The notes below the pieces were generated by a model, which had not been told where the DNA came from, ran no database searches, and worked only from the letters and a program-made list of their open reading frames with translations. A stretch of DNA of 64,000 nt. It comes from Eledone cirrhosa. Lineage: Eukaryota; Mollusca; Cephalopoda; Octopoda; Eledonidae. The stretch spans positions 77,518,541-77,582,540 of the forward strand of contig OZ024743.1 in NCBI GenBank assembly GCA_964016885.1, written 5' to 3'. Both the position numbers and the translations under genes were made by a program. Below, piece after piece: positions 20,398 to 33,540 of this stretch. Positions within the stretch are counted from its first letter, which is position 1; every line of letters begins with the position of its first letter.

Positions 20398-23136
20398 TTA
20401 GCCCAGCCAATGATCTAAAATGTCTTGCACAGAGTCGGCAACCAAAACATTACTGGGAATAGTCGGCTGTGGTTGGAGTTCGTGTACTTTTGCATGTCGC
20501 TTGAGCCCTCCTGCTGATTTACATTCTCTACCATATGTTTGGCAAGCATTGTGAGTAGCATCTCCAACAGCAGCCTGGTAGTCAACCACTGGTCTTACTT
20601 TATGACTGCGAAGATGACTTTCGAGTCCAGCTTTGGTTAGGCAGAGTCTCGCACAGACGCTGCATGTCAGCACCATAGGAGGACCCTCGCCATCTGGAAG
20701 TGCAACAGAAATGCACTTCCTCACATCCCGCTTTACTTTCTCGTATGCGATTCGAGATGCCTCAAAGGCAACTTTTCCCTCATATACAGTCTTTCTCCAT
20801 TTATTACGATCAGCAGCAATATTTTCCCATGTATCAGCAGAGATGTTAGCGTCTTTCAGAGAGGCTTTCAAGGAATCCTTATACCTCTTTTTTGGTTTAT
20901 GTGGCGGTCGTTTTCCTTTAACCAACTCTCCATAAAAGAGTTGTTTTGGTATTCTAGAATCCTTCATCCTGGCAAGATGACCACTCCAACGGAGTCGTTG
21001 CTTAAGCACAAGAGCTTCTATACTGTCACACATAGAGCTTTCCAAAATCTCGACATCACTGATGTGGTCCCTCCAGTGAACGCCATGGATCCGTCTGAGA
21101 CACATCTGATGAAAACGCTCCAATTGCTTAAGGTGGTGTCGATATGTGACCCAGGTCTCGCAGGCATAAAGAAGACAAGAGAGCACACATGCCCTGTACA
21201 CCTTTACCTTTGTCCTCCTGCATATGTCTCGCCGACCCCAGAGTCGTCTTTCTAGCTTTCCGAAAGCATCACTTGCTTTCCTAATCCTAAGTGAGATTTC
21301 ACTGTCAAGGTTGCTGTATCGATTGACAGTGCTTCCCAGGTAGACAAACTGATCAACCACTCCAAGTCGTTTACCATACACATAGATATTTGGCTCAGTG
21401 TACTGCTTACCATGGGCAGGTTGGTACATGATGACGGTTTTCTTGAGACTGACAGTCAATCCTAGGGCAGTGCAAGCGTCAGAAAATGCATTCAAAATGT
21501 GCTGCATATCACTCTCTGTGTGCGCTACAAGATCGCAATTATCTGCATACAAGAGGTCTCTTATGATTGATGTAAATACTTTTGTCTTCGCAGCAAAGCG
21601 CCTGATGTTAAATATGCTACCTGAGGTTCGATATCGGATGTAAACACCATGCTCGCAATTCCTGAATGCAATACAGAAAATCATTGCAAAGTATATGGCA
21701 AACAGGGTCGGTGCTGGAATATCCCCCTGTTTCACTCCATTTTTTACTGAGATAGGCTCCGACATGTTACCTCCGACATTAACCCAAGCCTTCATGTCGT
21801 CATGGAAAGACCTAACTAAAGCAAGGAACTTATCAGGGCAACCAAGTTTCTGGAGAACCTTCCATAATGCATCTCTGTTAACAGTATCGAAAGCTTTTGT
21901 CAGATCGACAAAAACCTGATACAGATCCAAGCCTTGTTCCATGCACTTCTGCTGGAGCTGTCTAGCTGAGAAGATCATATCAGTAGTGCCGCGTCCAGCA
22001 CGAAAACCAGATTGACTTTCAGGAAGAACACAATCTGCAATGTGTGTCAGCAGATGGTCCAGAAGCACCCTACATAAAACTTTCCCTACGACAGAAAGCA
22101 ATGATATACCTCTGTAGTTCCCACAATCATTCCTGTTACCCTTTCCCTTGTACAAGACCACCATTACTGCATCTCTCCAGTCCTCAGGTACGGATTCATT
22201 AGCCCATATCCTGCCCAAAAAAGAGTGAAGATGTTGCAGGAGTCTCTCACCACCATATTGTAGGAGCTCGGCATGTATGCCATCCATACCTGGAGATCTT
22301 CCACTGTTCAACTTCGAAATAGCCACTGAAACCTCCACAAGCGTCGGAGGTTCTGCGAGTGCTACTTTCACAGGACTTTCTGGAATGAGATTGAGGAAAT
22401 CTTCACTGACGACAGACGGCTGATTCAAAAGATCATCAAAGTGCTCTCGCCACCTTCGTAGAATTCCTTGTGAGTCACGAAGAAGTTCTTTATCATCCTT
22501 GTTGCGAAGCGGTGTCACCAGAGAAGAAGACGGTCCATAAACCCCACGCAAGAGACTGTACAACAGCTTTGTGTTATTGGAATCTGACGCAGTTTGTATC
22601 TCACCAGCCTTCTCACTCCACCACTGATCCTTCATCTGAGAAAGACTCCGCCTAACACGTGATTTTACATCCTTGAGTTCCTCATGCAACGTATTCTTCT
22701 CCTGTGGTTTTGCCGTCAAGTAGCGTGACAGACCACGCCTCTTATCAGCCCAAAAGTCTTCTATATGTACATCATTCTCATTAAACCAGTCTTGATGTTT
22801 TCTCTGCACCAATCCCAGAACACGCCTGCCTACATCATAAACCGACTTTTTAAGGGTCGGCCAATCCTCACCAAGATCTGCAGCCTGCATCTCTTCTTCC
22901 AATGTCCTCTTCACATTTTTATCCTTAAGACGAGCAGCATTCAATCTTTTGGGCAGGGCAACACCAGGAGCCCGGATTTTACGTTTAGTGATTAGTTTCA
23001 CTTTTGCGCGTACCATGCGGTGGTCCGTCCAGCACTCAGCTCCACGAAGAGCACGAACACACTGCACATCCTGTCTGTCACGCATCCTGACTAGGACGTA
23101 GTCTAAAAGATGCCATTCCTTAGATGCAGGATGCAT
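20398..23136 (-). pseudogene. RTE-clade LINE: end of endonuclease, reverse transcriptase, C2H2 tail
   Basis: A 912-codon open frame. It begins with the endonuclease end (LLDYVLVR, WTDHRMVRAKV). RT blocks follow: SPGMDGIHAELLQ, NYRGISLLSVVGK, SQSGFRAGRGTTD, VDLTKAFDTVNRD (motif A) and NGVKQGDIPAPTLFAIYFA (motif B). At 21538-21540 the catalytic box reads YADN, not YADD: the second aspartate codon is AAT. Then come YLGSTV, the thumb with RLRWSGHLARM, and two C2H2 fingers. The first (CSVC...HLRSH) is intact. The second has CQTY where CxxC is expected. It is in frame with 23164-23886 across one stop. The C2H2 part belongs to the LINE, not to a host transcription factor. The damaged active site should abolish reverse transcription. 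Confidence 0.92.
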
Positions 23137-23163
23137 CCATGTGGTCTTGAATTTGTTCTTTTG

Positions 23164-23886
23164 TTAGAACATGGTGTTGGCAACACACAGATCCAGCTCC
23201 TCACACATCTGCAGCAGGAGAATACCATTGTTGTTACACTTTCCCACCCCATGCCTTCCGATTACATTCCATGTGTTAAAATCCCTACCCACTCTAGCAT
23301 TAAAGTCACCAAGCACGATGACTTTGTCTGCCTGAGGGATATTTCTTAAAACACCTTTCAAGGCATGGTAAAAGGACACTTTTTCTTCATCGACAGAATT
23401 CATAGTTGGAGCATACACACTCACGAGGGTCGCATATCTTCCTTTGTCCAGCGGAATTCTCATGGACATAAGACGCTCACTAATCCCTACTGAGAATTCT
23501 TCTAATTTATTCAGAAGTACAGTCTTAACAGCAAATCCTACCCCAGCCTCTCTTCTGGTTCCTCCATCTCTTCCTTTCCAGAAGAATGTATATTCTCCAG
23601 CTAACCTCGTCTCAGATAAAGCCACGATGTCAAGATCGTAACGTCGAAGCTCCTTTGAAACAAGAGCGGTCCTTCGTTCAGGACGCTCCAAGGAATCCCT
23701 GTCAAGCAGCGTCCGTACGTTCCAGCAGCCAAGACTAAATGCCTTGTTTGGCTCTATTACAATGACATGATGACGAGCGGGCCCAGGCTGTGATAACCTG
23801 GGGCCCCTGCCCTTATTGCCAATTATCTTTTTTGTTCCAGAACTTAAATTGCCAATTATCTCTTTTATATTGTTCTGGAACATCAT
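23164..23886 (-). pseudogene. RTE-clade LINE: N-terminal APE endonuclease
   Basis: A 240-codon frame with AP-endonuclease motifs: CWNVRTLLD, ALSETRLAGE (catalytic glutamate), VSVYAPTMN and LGDFNARVG. Annotators often label such proteins craniofacial development protein 2-like, but they are RTE endonucleases. The frame ends at TAA (23164-23166), and the same frame continues into QKNKFKTTW and the next 912-codon frame, so this is one nonsense change in an otherwise continuous 1163-codon ORF. The start at 23886 is the first methionine pair after a T-rich run (minus strand). The 5' UTR is short or absent. An A/T homopolymer (23892-23916) separates it from the tail of the upstream L1/Tx1-type element. 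Confidence 0.9.
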
Positions 23887-23916
23887 TGAATTGAAAAAAA
23901 AAAAAAAAAAAAAAAA

Positions 23917-24249
23917 GTAATAATAATAGTAACAATAATAATAATGATTTCATTTATTAGCCACAAAGGCCGACATGTAGGGTACAATACAAAGACAGGG
24001 ACAGTGGGGGTTTACAATAAGGTCGAGTAAAAGTGCACAAAGGCAAGACTAATTTAACAATGAAAATATAAAAATATAAAATAAACTATGCATAAATATA
24101 ACAAAATAAATTCCCCGATAGGGGGTGGACGACCCTGGGGTGATTCGGGTACCCCACCAATCCTGAACCACCCTGCGCTTCTAGGGCACCCAGGGAGAGC
24201 ACCCCTCTCCTCAAGTTAGCTAGCCTATAGGCGCATGGTCAGAGTAGGC
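23917..24249 (-). mobile_element. 3' UTR and (ATT)n tail of L1/Tx1-type element A
   Basis: On the minus strand, sequence after the ORF2 stop contains the CCACCCCCTATCGGGG-type block and a region ending TAATAAATGAAATCATT. It then runs into an interrupted (ATT)n tail (23947-23920). The plus-strand relatives at 49.8-50.1, 52.8-53.1 and 55.8-56.1 kb end the same way. Confidence 0.75.
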
Positions 24250-27200
24250 CCATTCACACGAGCCATTCTCGCCACATTCACCCACCTTTTAGCAAATGTA
24301 CTGGGGGGCAGCACTTCTCTCCACCCTCACCCTCCTTTCCAGGTGAAACTTGAAGAAGTTGATGAGGGATTGGCCGAAGAGAAAAGTGTCTGTCTTTAGT
24401 CCTTTCAACCTGGTCCACCATATAATCTCTTTCGCAACTGCCACCAGACAGAGGAAAATTTCCTGCTCTTCCTGACCTAAGGAAGGTGGCGGCTCGATCT
24501 TCACTATGGACTCGGCCGATAGCCGGATTCGTTCCAGACGTGACAGTAGCTGTTCGACATACTCCACAAGTCAGTAATGCACGGACATTGGACAAGTGCG
24601 TGCAGAACGGTTTCGTCGTTCTGTGCGCATCTTGGGCAGGTCCGTCTGACAGCACTTCCGTGCCTGTAGAGTTTATCCCGAACCGGCAGTGCCCCCCGGT
24701 AGCACTGCCAAGCGAGGGATTTCTGGAAATTGTCCATCGTCCCCGGCTCAAAAGTCCTCCGGTACAGACTGGTCAGTTCGACTTCGTCGAGGCCCAAAGC
24801 TTCTCCGAGTGCGTCATCGCACTTGCCCACCACTAATCCTCTATAGAACTCGAGAGTGGAAGTTCCACTGATCGCATTGCCCGCTTGGTAGAGGGCAGTG
24901 AGTGCCTGGCAACATTCCAGGTGCCAGTCACCCAGTCTCGGTCTCTTCTTGACCCAGGACTGCAGCTCAGTCAAAGAAATGAGCTGCGGAAAGGCCCGTC
25001 TGATAAACGGCGACCACACCTGTTCACCATTGAGGCAGAATATCTGGAGATGTCGCAGCCTCAACGCATGTCTGCGCATCATTATCCACGGCATGCCCAG
25101 CCCTCCGCGTAGAGGGTGCTGGCAGCAGATGGACCGCCTCACCAACGGAACTTGTCCCCTCCACAAGAATTTGAAGAGGAGCCGTTCCAACTTGACGAGG
25201 CGCGGACGGGGGCAAGGCACGACGGTTAGGCGGTAGTAGATGATGGACGCGATGTACGCATTCGCCACCTCCGCGCGACCTTTCAGTGATAGCTTCCTCC
25301 CAGCCCATTTTTGGGTGAGACTGGCTACTCTGCTCGTTACCTCGTCGCAATTCTTTTCCACCTGGAGGTCTGGTCCGAACCAAACCCCGAGCAACTTTAC
25401 CGGTCCGTCCGTCCAGCGCCCCACGACGCTGTTGGACGGCATGGGCTTGCCTCTCCAGGTTCCGAGCTGCAAGCCCACCGACTTTTCCGGGTTAAGTTTG
25501 GCTCCTGTCAACCTTTCATATTCCTTCAATAAGGTGCCGACCACCTCGATTTCTGAGGTGTTCGACACCATCACGGTGATGTCGTCCGCATAAGCCGACA
25601 CCGCCTTTCCACGTCCCGGTTCGAGCGGGATGCCCTGCAACAGCTCCAGCTTCCGCAGTAAAGGCTCGAGAGTCAATACGTACAGAAGGGAAGAGAGAGG
25701 GCACCCTTGACGGACCGATCGGGAGAGCCGAAATGGTTCCGAGAGGTAGCCATTAACCTTGACCACCGAGCGTGTGCCGCTGTGCATTGCAACGATCCAG
25801 CTTCTAAAGACAGGGCCGAAGCCAACTGCTTTGAGGACAAACTCCAGATACCGATGGTCGACCCTATCGAATGCTTTCGATTGATCTAAATTGATCAGTG
25901 CCCCACCGAAGCCAGGTTTACACACTTACCCTCTCTATCATGTATCGCATGAGGTGGAGATTGTCGTGTATGGACCTGGCTGGGATTACACAAGTTTGCG
26001 CCTCCCCAACCAAATCCTCGACGACAAGCGCCAATCTCTTTGCTAACACCTTGGCCAAAATCTTAAACTCTGTGTTTGAGCAGAGTTATGGGCCTGAAGT
26101 TGTCTAATGTATGCCTCTTGTTCTCGTCTTTCCTTATCAGCGTCACCACTCCCCTGCTCACAGAACTGGGAATACTCCCATTCTGCTGCAAGTTGCAGTA
26201 GAGTGCTTCGAGGAGTTCGGAGAACAAGTCTGGCATATTTACGTAAAGCTCGTAGGGCAGGCCATCCAAACCGGGTGACTTGCGCCTCATGCAACCGACA
26301 AGGGCGTCCTGAATTTCGACTGAAGTAATCGGCCTTTCGCAGCACTCAGCGTCGACCGTCGAAAAGCGCGGCAAGCCGTCAAGGTAGGGACTGAAATCCG
26401 CTACTCTCTCTGACTCGCCACTCTCCCTGAAAAACCGAGCAAAGTGCTGGCGAAAGGCCTCACACATCCGCTTGGAATCGCTTATCTCGTGTCCGTCTCG
26501 GTCCGCCAAAGACCGAATTGTGGTTTTATTACCACGCTGCGCCTCCGCCACGCGGGCCCATCGAACAGCTTTAGTTCCCCCGTTTCTCAGCGCACGCGCC
26601 TTAGCTCTGGCAATGCAACCTTCGTGTTTGGCATTGAAGAAATAGTCTAATGCCATTCTCGCCGCTAGCACGTCAGTTGCGATGCCACTACAAATAGCCT
26701 CGTCTAACTTATCTACCAGCTTCCCCTCCTTTCTATTTTTCTCTAACGCTAGTTCTTTGCTGAACTCTATCGAAGTTACTCTAATCTCTCTTTTGAGAGC
26801 CCCCCACCATCTGTTGTTGATGATCCCCCCTGTCAACTTTTGCTTAACTAAATTGTTGACTCGGTCCCTGTAAGCCTTACGTGCGGAAATGACATGTTCA
26901 GCTTCCAGTAACCCGGTCCTAACCTACGCGTTTTATTTAGGTCGACCGTACAGATCACAAATTTGTGATCTGAATAGGCGACCGTTTTAAAAAGTGGACA
27001 GCCCACACTATTCCTATCTATTTTCCTAATGAAGATCCTGTCTATATACAATCTAGATGACCCCATTCGGTTGGTCCATGTCCATACTGGCACATTGGGG
27101 AAATCTAGTCGATACCTGTCAGACAGTTGGAACTGGCTGAGTAGGTGCTTGAGGCTTTTGCACCCCCCCCCCCCCCGCTCCTATCGGCTACTCCCACACA

Positions 27201-27653
27201 ATCCCAGCGTGCGTCTAAGATGCCATTCCAGTCTCCTGCTAACAGTAAAGGGCGAGACGTACCCAGAAAGGTCTCCAGGCGCCTAAAGAAGTCAGGTCGT
27301 CCGGCCCCTGTAGGGGCGTAGACGGCCAGCAGTCTAAAGGCACCACCTTCGCTACTGCTCACATCCAAGACCACCAACTTACCGTCCGGGTCCCGGAAGA
27401 TCGACCTTACCTCGAGATCCAGTCCTTTCCTAAACAGCACTGCCACCCCACCCCCCATTCCAGGCCTGCTAACAGGTGCGAAGATCTGATAGTCGTCGAA
27501 AATGGGGGCTAGTGCGCGTGTGTCGGAAATTCTGGTCTCGCTTACGGCAATCACATCCATTTCCAGCGACCGGAGGTCGTTGAGCAGGCGACCCTGCTTC
27601 CAGGGTGATCCCAGCCCGCGAACATTTAAACTTCCTACTCTTAATATGGCCAT
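24250..27653 (-). pseudogene. L1/Tx1-type LINE element A, ORF2 (APE endonuclease and RT)
   Basis: ORF2 starts at ATG 27653, ten bases after the ORF1 stop. Endonuclease: GSLNVRGLGS, AVSETRISD, AVYAPTGAG, AGDWNGILD and, after a frameshift, AYSDHKFVI. The shift lies at a 14-C run (27163-27176). A second shift is near 26890, where the frame resumes as ARKAYRDRVNNLVKQ. RT follows: SPGLDGLPYELY, NFRPITLL, LINLDQSKAFDRVDHRY (motif A), SVRQGCPLSSLLYVL (motif B) and AVSAYADDITVMV (intact YADD). Then FLWRG and GGLGMPW, typical of L1/Tx1-like RTs, and a knuckle CPRCAQNDETVLHALVQC. Further shifts are near 26063 and 24560. The RT core is intact but at least four frameshifts disable the element. Confidence 0.88.
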
Positions 27654-27662
27654 ATTGGTAAG

Positions 27663-28655
27663 CTAAGAGAGAGAGAGGGAAGGTTTACTTACCTCCCGGG
27701 TCTTGTGAAGGTCGGGTGGTTCGACCTCCATGGTTGGTGGGGTTTCTTTTGGGAACCCCTTTAAAAGTCTTGATGTGGGTTTCACATTCGGGGTTCCTAC
27801 GTCTTGAGGAAAGCTCTCTCGAATTTCTTTGATGGAATTGAGTGACATTCGGACCAGAAGCAAATCTTCTGGCACGCAAAATGTGCTCATTTCAAAAATC
27901 TCCCCCTCTGTTTGAATGTCCTCGCTTCGCGCTAAGAGGGCCATCAGTTTATCGTTGGCCCTTCTGACAAGCACGACGTTTTAAACATTTTGTTGGTGTG
28001 GTTTTATTTGTTTTCGTTTTGGTGAAGGTGGTGTTGTTTCGGGTATGTCTATGTTTGTTGTAGGTGTGGTGTCTGCAATTTCAGGTATTTGTGTGTTTAT
28101 TTGTACTTGTGTTTGTTTAGGTTGCTTGCGTTTCGGGGATTGTGGAGGTGGTGTCGATGTAGATGTTGGTGATGATGTTATTGGGGAAGTGTTTGCGTTA
28201 GTGGTGTCTGTATTTTTTGTTGTGTGTGTGTTTTGTGTTTTGTTGGGGCGCTTTTTTTTGTGAGTTTTCTCTGTTTTTTTGCACTTTTGGGTTTTCCTTC
28301 ATCTTCGCTGCTGGAAGACAAAGGGTCTGTGTCTGTGAGTGTCTCTGTGTCTGTGTGTGCGTTTATTGTTTTGTCTATGTGTATAATTTTTTTTTTGGGG
28401 GGGGGGGGGGAGCTTTCCTCGTTTTCTCCTTGGATTGGTTTTGGTGTTGGTGGTGATCCGGCTGCTTTTGATGTTGGTGTCCGTGTTTTTGTTGATGTTG
28501 TTTTTGGTGGTGGTGGTGGTGGTGCAGCTTTCCGTGCAGCTTTCCGTGCTGACACTGGCGTTGGCAACAAAGGGGGTTTGCGACCCCCTGCATTTTTGCG
28601 CTGAGGGCAGAAGGCTTGAAGATGCGTTGCTTCCTCGCAGACGAAGCAGCGTGGC
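27663..28655 (-). pseudogene. L1/Tx1-type LINE element A, ORF1 (zinc-knuckle protein), 5' truncated
   Basis: On the minus strand just inside the 5' end a knuckle CFVCEEATHLQAFC (C-x2-C-x4-H-x4-C) is seen near 28645-28605. A Pro/Ser/Thr/Lys-rich low-complexity region follows (28570-28000). A more ordered C-terminal part reads RRANDKLMALLARSED, VPEDLLLVRMSLNSIKEIRE and ends PSLSLS before TAG at about 27663. The 28570 and 27974 frames differ by an indel. The N terminus is missing: at 28662 the frame runs back into (ATT)n through a stop. Nucleic-acid binding is inferred from the knuckle and from ORF1 proteins of this LINE group. Confidence 0.75.
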
Positions 28656-28662
28656 CTTCATA

Positions 28663-28985
28663 ATAATAATAATAATACACTATTAATAATTATTAATGCA
28701 CTCGTGCAATGCCTGTGCGTGACGAATATTTTTAAAGTGAGGAAAGACTGTGCACTGAGCCAATCCCACTCTCTGAGCGACAGTAAGCTATAACCCGAAA
28801 AGAAGAAAAGATCAACATCATCGGTAACTACTGAGCCGCAGGTTTTATGTCGGAGTTAACCCAGTTTCCTGAGATGCCTTCTCCTAGAAGAATGCCCTGA
28901 CAAGGGCTAGGGGTTCTTCACTCCCAGTGGTTTAACTGCGCGATCGGGCATCCAGCCCGATTATTTCTATGTCCCCGCGCAAAAA
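28663..28985. other. (ATA)n junction and unrecognised flank
   Basis: 28664-28684 is (ATA)n on the plus strand, the 5' junction of element A. The rest is complex DNA with no recognised protein or RNA, ending in A runs at 28981-29002. I cannot place it; it could be flank or unrelated repeat. Confidence 0.4.
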
Positions 28986-29034
28986 AAAAACAAAAAAAAA
29001 AAACTCACTTATTGACACTCATACGTACGGCATA

Positions 29035-29150
29035 CACACACGCGCATACATATGTGCGCACACACACGCATACATACGCGCGCACACAGCAACACTCATA
29101 CATACAAACAAACACACACACGCTACTCACTTACACACACACACATATAT
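29035..29150. repeat. CA/CACGCA-rich microsatellite
   Basis: Alternating CACA, CGCACA and CATA units. No gene. Confidence 0.85.
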
Positions 29151-29274
29151 ATATAAATATTATCGTCATTACTGATACAAGATTACAAGATTATGTCAAC
29201 TGTTGACTTTCAAGAGTTTGTATAGTTGAAGCCGATCGTATTACAGTTCAGTATTATTATAATTGCTTTACAAC

Positions 29275-29420
29275 ATAGAGTTATGGCTCTCCACGCTCTG
29301 AGCTTAAATCCCGCCGAGGTCAACCTTGCCTTTCATCCCCACGGAGTCAACAAAAGAGAGTACCAGTGATACGCTGGACCAGTCGCTGGATCCGTGCCAA
29401 AAGCAGAAAAATTATTATTA
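29275..29420 (+). repeat. tRNA-derived SINE, diverged copy
   Basis: Sense orientation. It reads TGAGCTTAAATCCCGCCGAGG (a box B relic), TTGCCTTTCATCCCCAC, GTACCAGTGA and GTGCCAAAAGCAG, then ends in ATTATTATTA. It matches the reverse complement of the copy at 57.0-57.2 kb with many substitutions. The 5' tRNA-like box A region is lost. Confidence 0.7.
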
Positions 29421-29429
29421 TTAAAGTTG

Positions 29430-29960
29430 TTTTCTTAAGGCCCGGTCTCTGGTGATGGTGATGGTGATGGTGGTGGTGGTGGTGGCAGTTGATGTTGTTT
29501 TGTGTGCGTGTGTGTGTGTGTTTTGTTATTTTGAGTTTTTTTAATTATTTTAAAAAAAATCTTTTGATGCCGCTGTTGTTGTTGTAAATGTTCTTTTCAA
29601 TTCATTCTGAAGCTGTTGTTGCTGTAAACATTAGTGCCGGTGTTGTTGTAGATGTTGGGGTTGAAATCTGGTCGTTTGACTGAGTGATGTATATACACAC
29701 ATATACATACATATATATATATATATATACACACATTCAACACAGAGTAGAGAGTTTGACAACAGGTCGATGACTTTATGACATGTGATGGTGGAGAGAG
29801 AGTGTAGACGTTATTGTGATGGTGGGGGACAGTGAGATGTATCTAGTTCATTTGTCCGTTTTCTTCTCTTTGCAAAATTTGAATTTTAGCCATGTTATAT
29901 TGAGATGTAAGTAAATGTAAAATGTAAAATATAAATAAGGAATGCTCTGGTAAAACATAC
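29430..29960. other. simple-sequence-rich spacer
   Basis: (GGT)n near 29455-29485, short TG and TA tracts, and no gene seen. Confidence 0.5.
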
Positions 29961-29981
29961 TAAAATATTTGTGTAACTTCC

Positions 29982-30073
29982 ATACATACATACATACATA
30001 CATACATACATACATACATACATACATACATACATACATACATACATACATACATACATACACACACACACAT

Positions 30074-30110
<37 letters not shown>
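29982..30110. repeat. (CATA)n then (CA)n and (TA)n
   Basis: About 80 bp of CATA repeats, then CA and TA runs. It forms the left border of the inverted-repeat PLE structure at 30151-33374. Confidence 0.95.
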
Positions 30111-30150
30111 GTTAAAAGAATAGAGGTGTAACACACAAGTTATTATATAT

Positions 30151-30622
30151 TGGTAAACGGAATAGAAAATGCTGACAAGTTGTTCACAGTTGAAAAATGG
30201 TTTAATTAGGAATAAAAGAGTATTAGTGATTGTATGGGTTAGTATTCAGTTGTGGTTTTAAGTTTTTAAGTTTTTACCGGTTGTGCATTTCTAAATGCTT
30301 TTCAAAAATAATTTTGAGATAGAGTGTCCGTGCTGTTTGCTCTGATCTGATTAGTTTTGGGAATTCTACCTGTTTTTATGTTAAAAAAGTGGCTCCAGCG
30401 TTATTTTTGTGTTGCAAAAATTCTTGTGGTCAAAACAATTTTGATTGGTCGGTAGAGGTCATGTGAATGTAAAAAGTTGATTTTGCGCCAAGACTGTTTT
30501 TATGTTAAAAAAGTGGCTCCAGCAAAAATTCTTGGTCAAAACAATTTTGATTGGTCGGTAGAGGTCATGTGAATAAAAAATTGGTTTTGCGCCAAGATTG
30601 AGAAATGACTCTTTCACAACAA

Positions 30623-30689
<67 letters not shown>

Positions 30690-30771
30690 TGTGTGTGTGT
30701 AGTAGTAGTAGTAAGGTGTTCGATGCTGCGACAATGGCCAGCAGCGATGTGTGTCAAATGGCTATTAAGAT

Positions 30772-30858
<87 letters not shown>

Positions 30859-30979
30859 CGTGTGTATAGCAGAGTAATTCGTGGTGGTAGGGATGGTCAG
30901 TAAGAATGTGTCTGAAAGCAATGGGGGGTATTTTAGCATGTCAAAAGATATTTTTCAGCTTTTGTCTTATACGGAGAAG
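30151..30979. repeat. left inverted repeat of the first complete PLE structure
   Basis: Reverse complement of 32454-33374. The arms differ mainly in (GT)n/(AC)n length. Inside each arm a block of about 100 bp (TTTTTATGTTAAAAAAGTGG through TTTTGCGCCAAGA) is present twice in tandem. A hammerhead-like relic lies on the minus strand at about 30270-30312: TTGAAAA, stem GCATTT/AAATGC, ACA in place of GAA, then ACCGGTA. Confidence 0.9.
30627..30860. repeat. (GT)n microsatellites in the left arm
   Basis: Two GT tracts (about 30627-30695 and 30774-30860) separated by an AGT run and unique sequence. They correspond to the AC tracts at 32569-32900 in the right arm. Confidence 0.95.
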
Positions 30980-31041
30980 TGCGCGCGTGTGTGTGTATAT
31001 AAGTCTCTTTGTATGTTGATGTACGCGTGTGTATGTGTTTG

Positions 31042-31092
<51 letters not shown>

Positions 31093-31241
31093 ACCAGTAT
31101 TTTTTCCCCCTGGTAAAATGGTGTACATTATTCGATTTTTTCAGTAAAATCGGTTCTCTTAATAGAACATAAAAAATCTTAACAATAAAAGGTGTGAAAT
31201 GATATTCACTATATATATATACACATACATATATTCACTAC

Positions 31242-31273
<32 letters not shown>

Positions 31274-31416
31274 ATACATACATATATATGCACATATATT
31301 TTTTTGTATTGCACCATAGAGCATGTGTGTTTACGTGTGTCATTGTGTTTATATGTGGGTAGAGATGTGTGCTGATGTAGGTATGTATGTTGACGTGTGT
31401 ATGTTGTGGGTTCGTC

Positions 31417-32453
31417 TTAGGGAGAAGTGTTTAGACGGGGTCCGTATTTGTTAATGAAGTAAGATTCCTTGCTGATGCGCTGGGTGTGGGTGGCATTATC
31501 TTTAAATTTGTAGAGGGGAAAGATTCTGAAGTTGGGATGAGTTTGGGCGGCACAGGTATCAATGTGTTCATTCAGTGGTATTTTCCTGTATTCCCGTATT
31601 TTAATTTGGGATCTATGGACAGTCATGCGTTGGCGGAGGCTGTTTTTGGTCTGGCCTATGTATTGTTCTCGACAACCTGAACAAATTAATACATATATTA
31701 GATTTTCCGATGCACATGTGAAATTGTGTTTTACTATAAAACGTTGTCCATCTTTGAAATAGAATTCCGAACCCTCTATTAGGTTGATGCAAATGCCACA
31801 GTTGGGTCTATCGCATTTTTTTACTGTGGGTTTCGTTGTTGTGGTTGGCAGTACTTTGGCATGTGTTAAGATGTTTTTCATTGACTTGGATTGTCTTTTG
31901 CTCTTTATGATATCGTGTGTTCGTAGAATTTGGTTCATTCTATGGTCCTTTTTCACTACAGGGATGTTCTGGAGGATGGTGTCAAAGGCCTCATTGTTGA
32001 GGGGGTTGTGTGTGGAGATGTATGGAAGAGCTTTTAGTTTTGGTTGATTTACTTTAGGGTGTCTAAGGTCCTGGGTACTGAGTTTTAGGGCACGTTGGAT
32101 TCCATTGTCAATTAGTGATGCAGGGTAGTCCCTGCCTATGAGTGTGTCCTTTAGTTCTTGTAGCCGTAAGTAGCAGATGTTTTTATTGGAGACTATAGTA
32201 CAGATTCTCTTGGCTAAGTTGTAGGGAATATTAATTTTAACGTGTCTAGGGTGGCAAGAGTTGAAGGGGAGATATTGCTTGGAGTCTGTGGGCTTGTAGT
32301 ATATGTCTGTTTCTATTTTTTTGTTATGGATCTTAATGAGGATGTCGAGGAAGGGGAGTTGTTGATGGCTGTATTCCATCGTGAAGTTAATATTTGTGTT
32401 GAGCCCATTTATAAGGGTGTGAAATTCTTTAAGTTTTTCGATGTTTTCGTGCC

Positions 32454-32460
<7 letters not shown>
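31417..32460 (-). pseudogene. Penelope-like element, C-terminal half (thumb and GIY-YIG)
   Basis: An open 320-codon frame from 32379, extended in frame to about 32454. It covers the region after RT motif C: LPFLDILIK, KPTDSKQYLPFNSCHPRH, a linker with LPYISTHNPLNNEAFDTIL, a cysteine block CDRPNCGICINL, then GIY-YIG (NLIYVLICSGCREQYIGQTK, SLRQRMTVHRSQI) and a tail ending LNTSP. It is closely related to the element at 39.6-41.9 kb but lacks the RT core, so it is a 5'-truncated copy, yet this part has no stop. It lies exactly between the arms 30151-30979 and 32454-33374, and the left end of coding coincides with the inner end of the right arm. Confidence 0.88.
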
Positions 32461-33420
<960 letters not shown>

Positions 33421-33540
33421 CGAGAGAATTGGGAGTGTGTAACACTCCACTTATCAAATAGGCAGTATATGGTTAGCTCAATGTCAGAGGATAGAGCCGT
33501 AATACAAATAACAACAAAGAGCGCTTAGAACATAGGTATA

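Noticed and set aside
20398..20720. Host C2H2 zinc-finger transcription factor
   Set aside because: The fingers are in the same uninterrupted frame as the RTE reverse transcriptase.
23164..23886. Host craniofacial development protein 2-like gene
   Set aside because: The AP-endonuclease motifs and the continuous frame into RT show that it is the N terminus of an RTE LINE.
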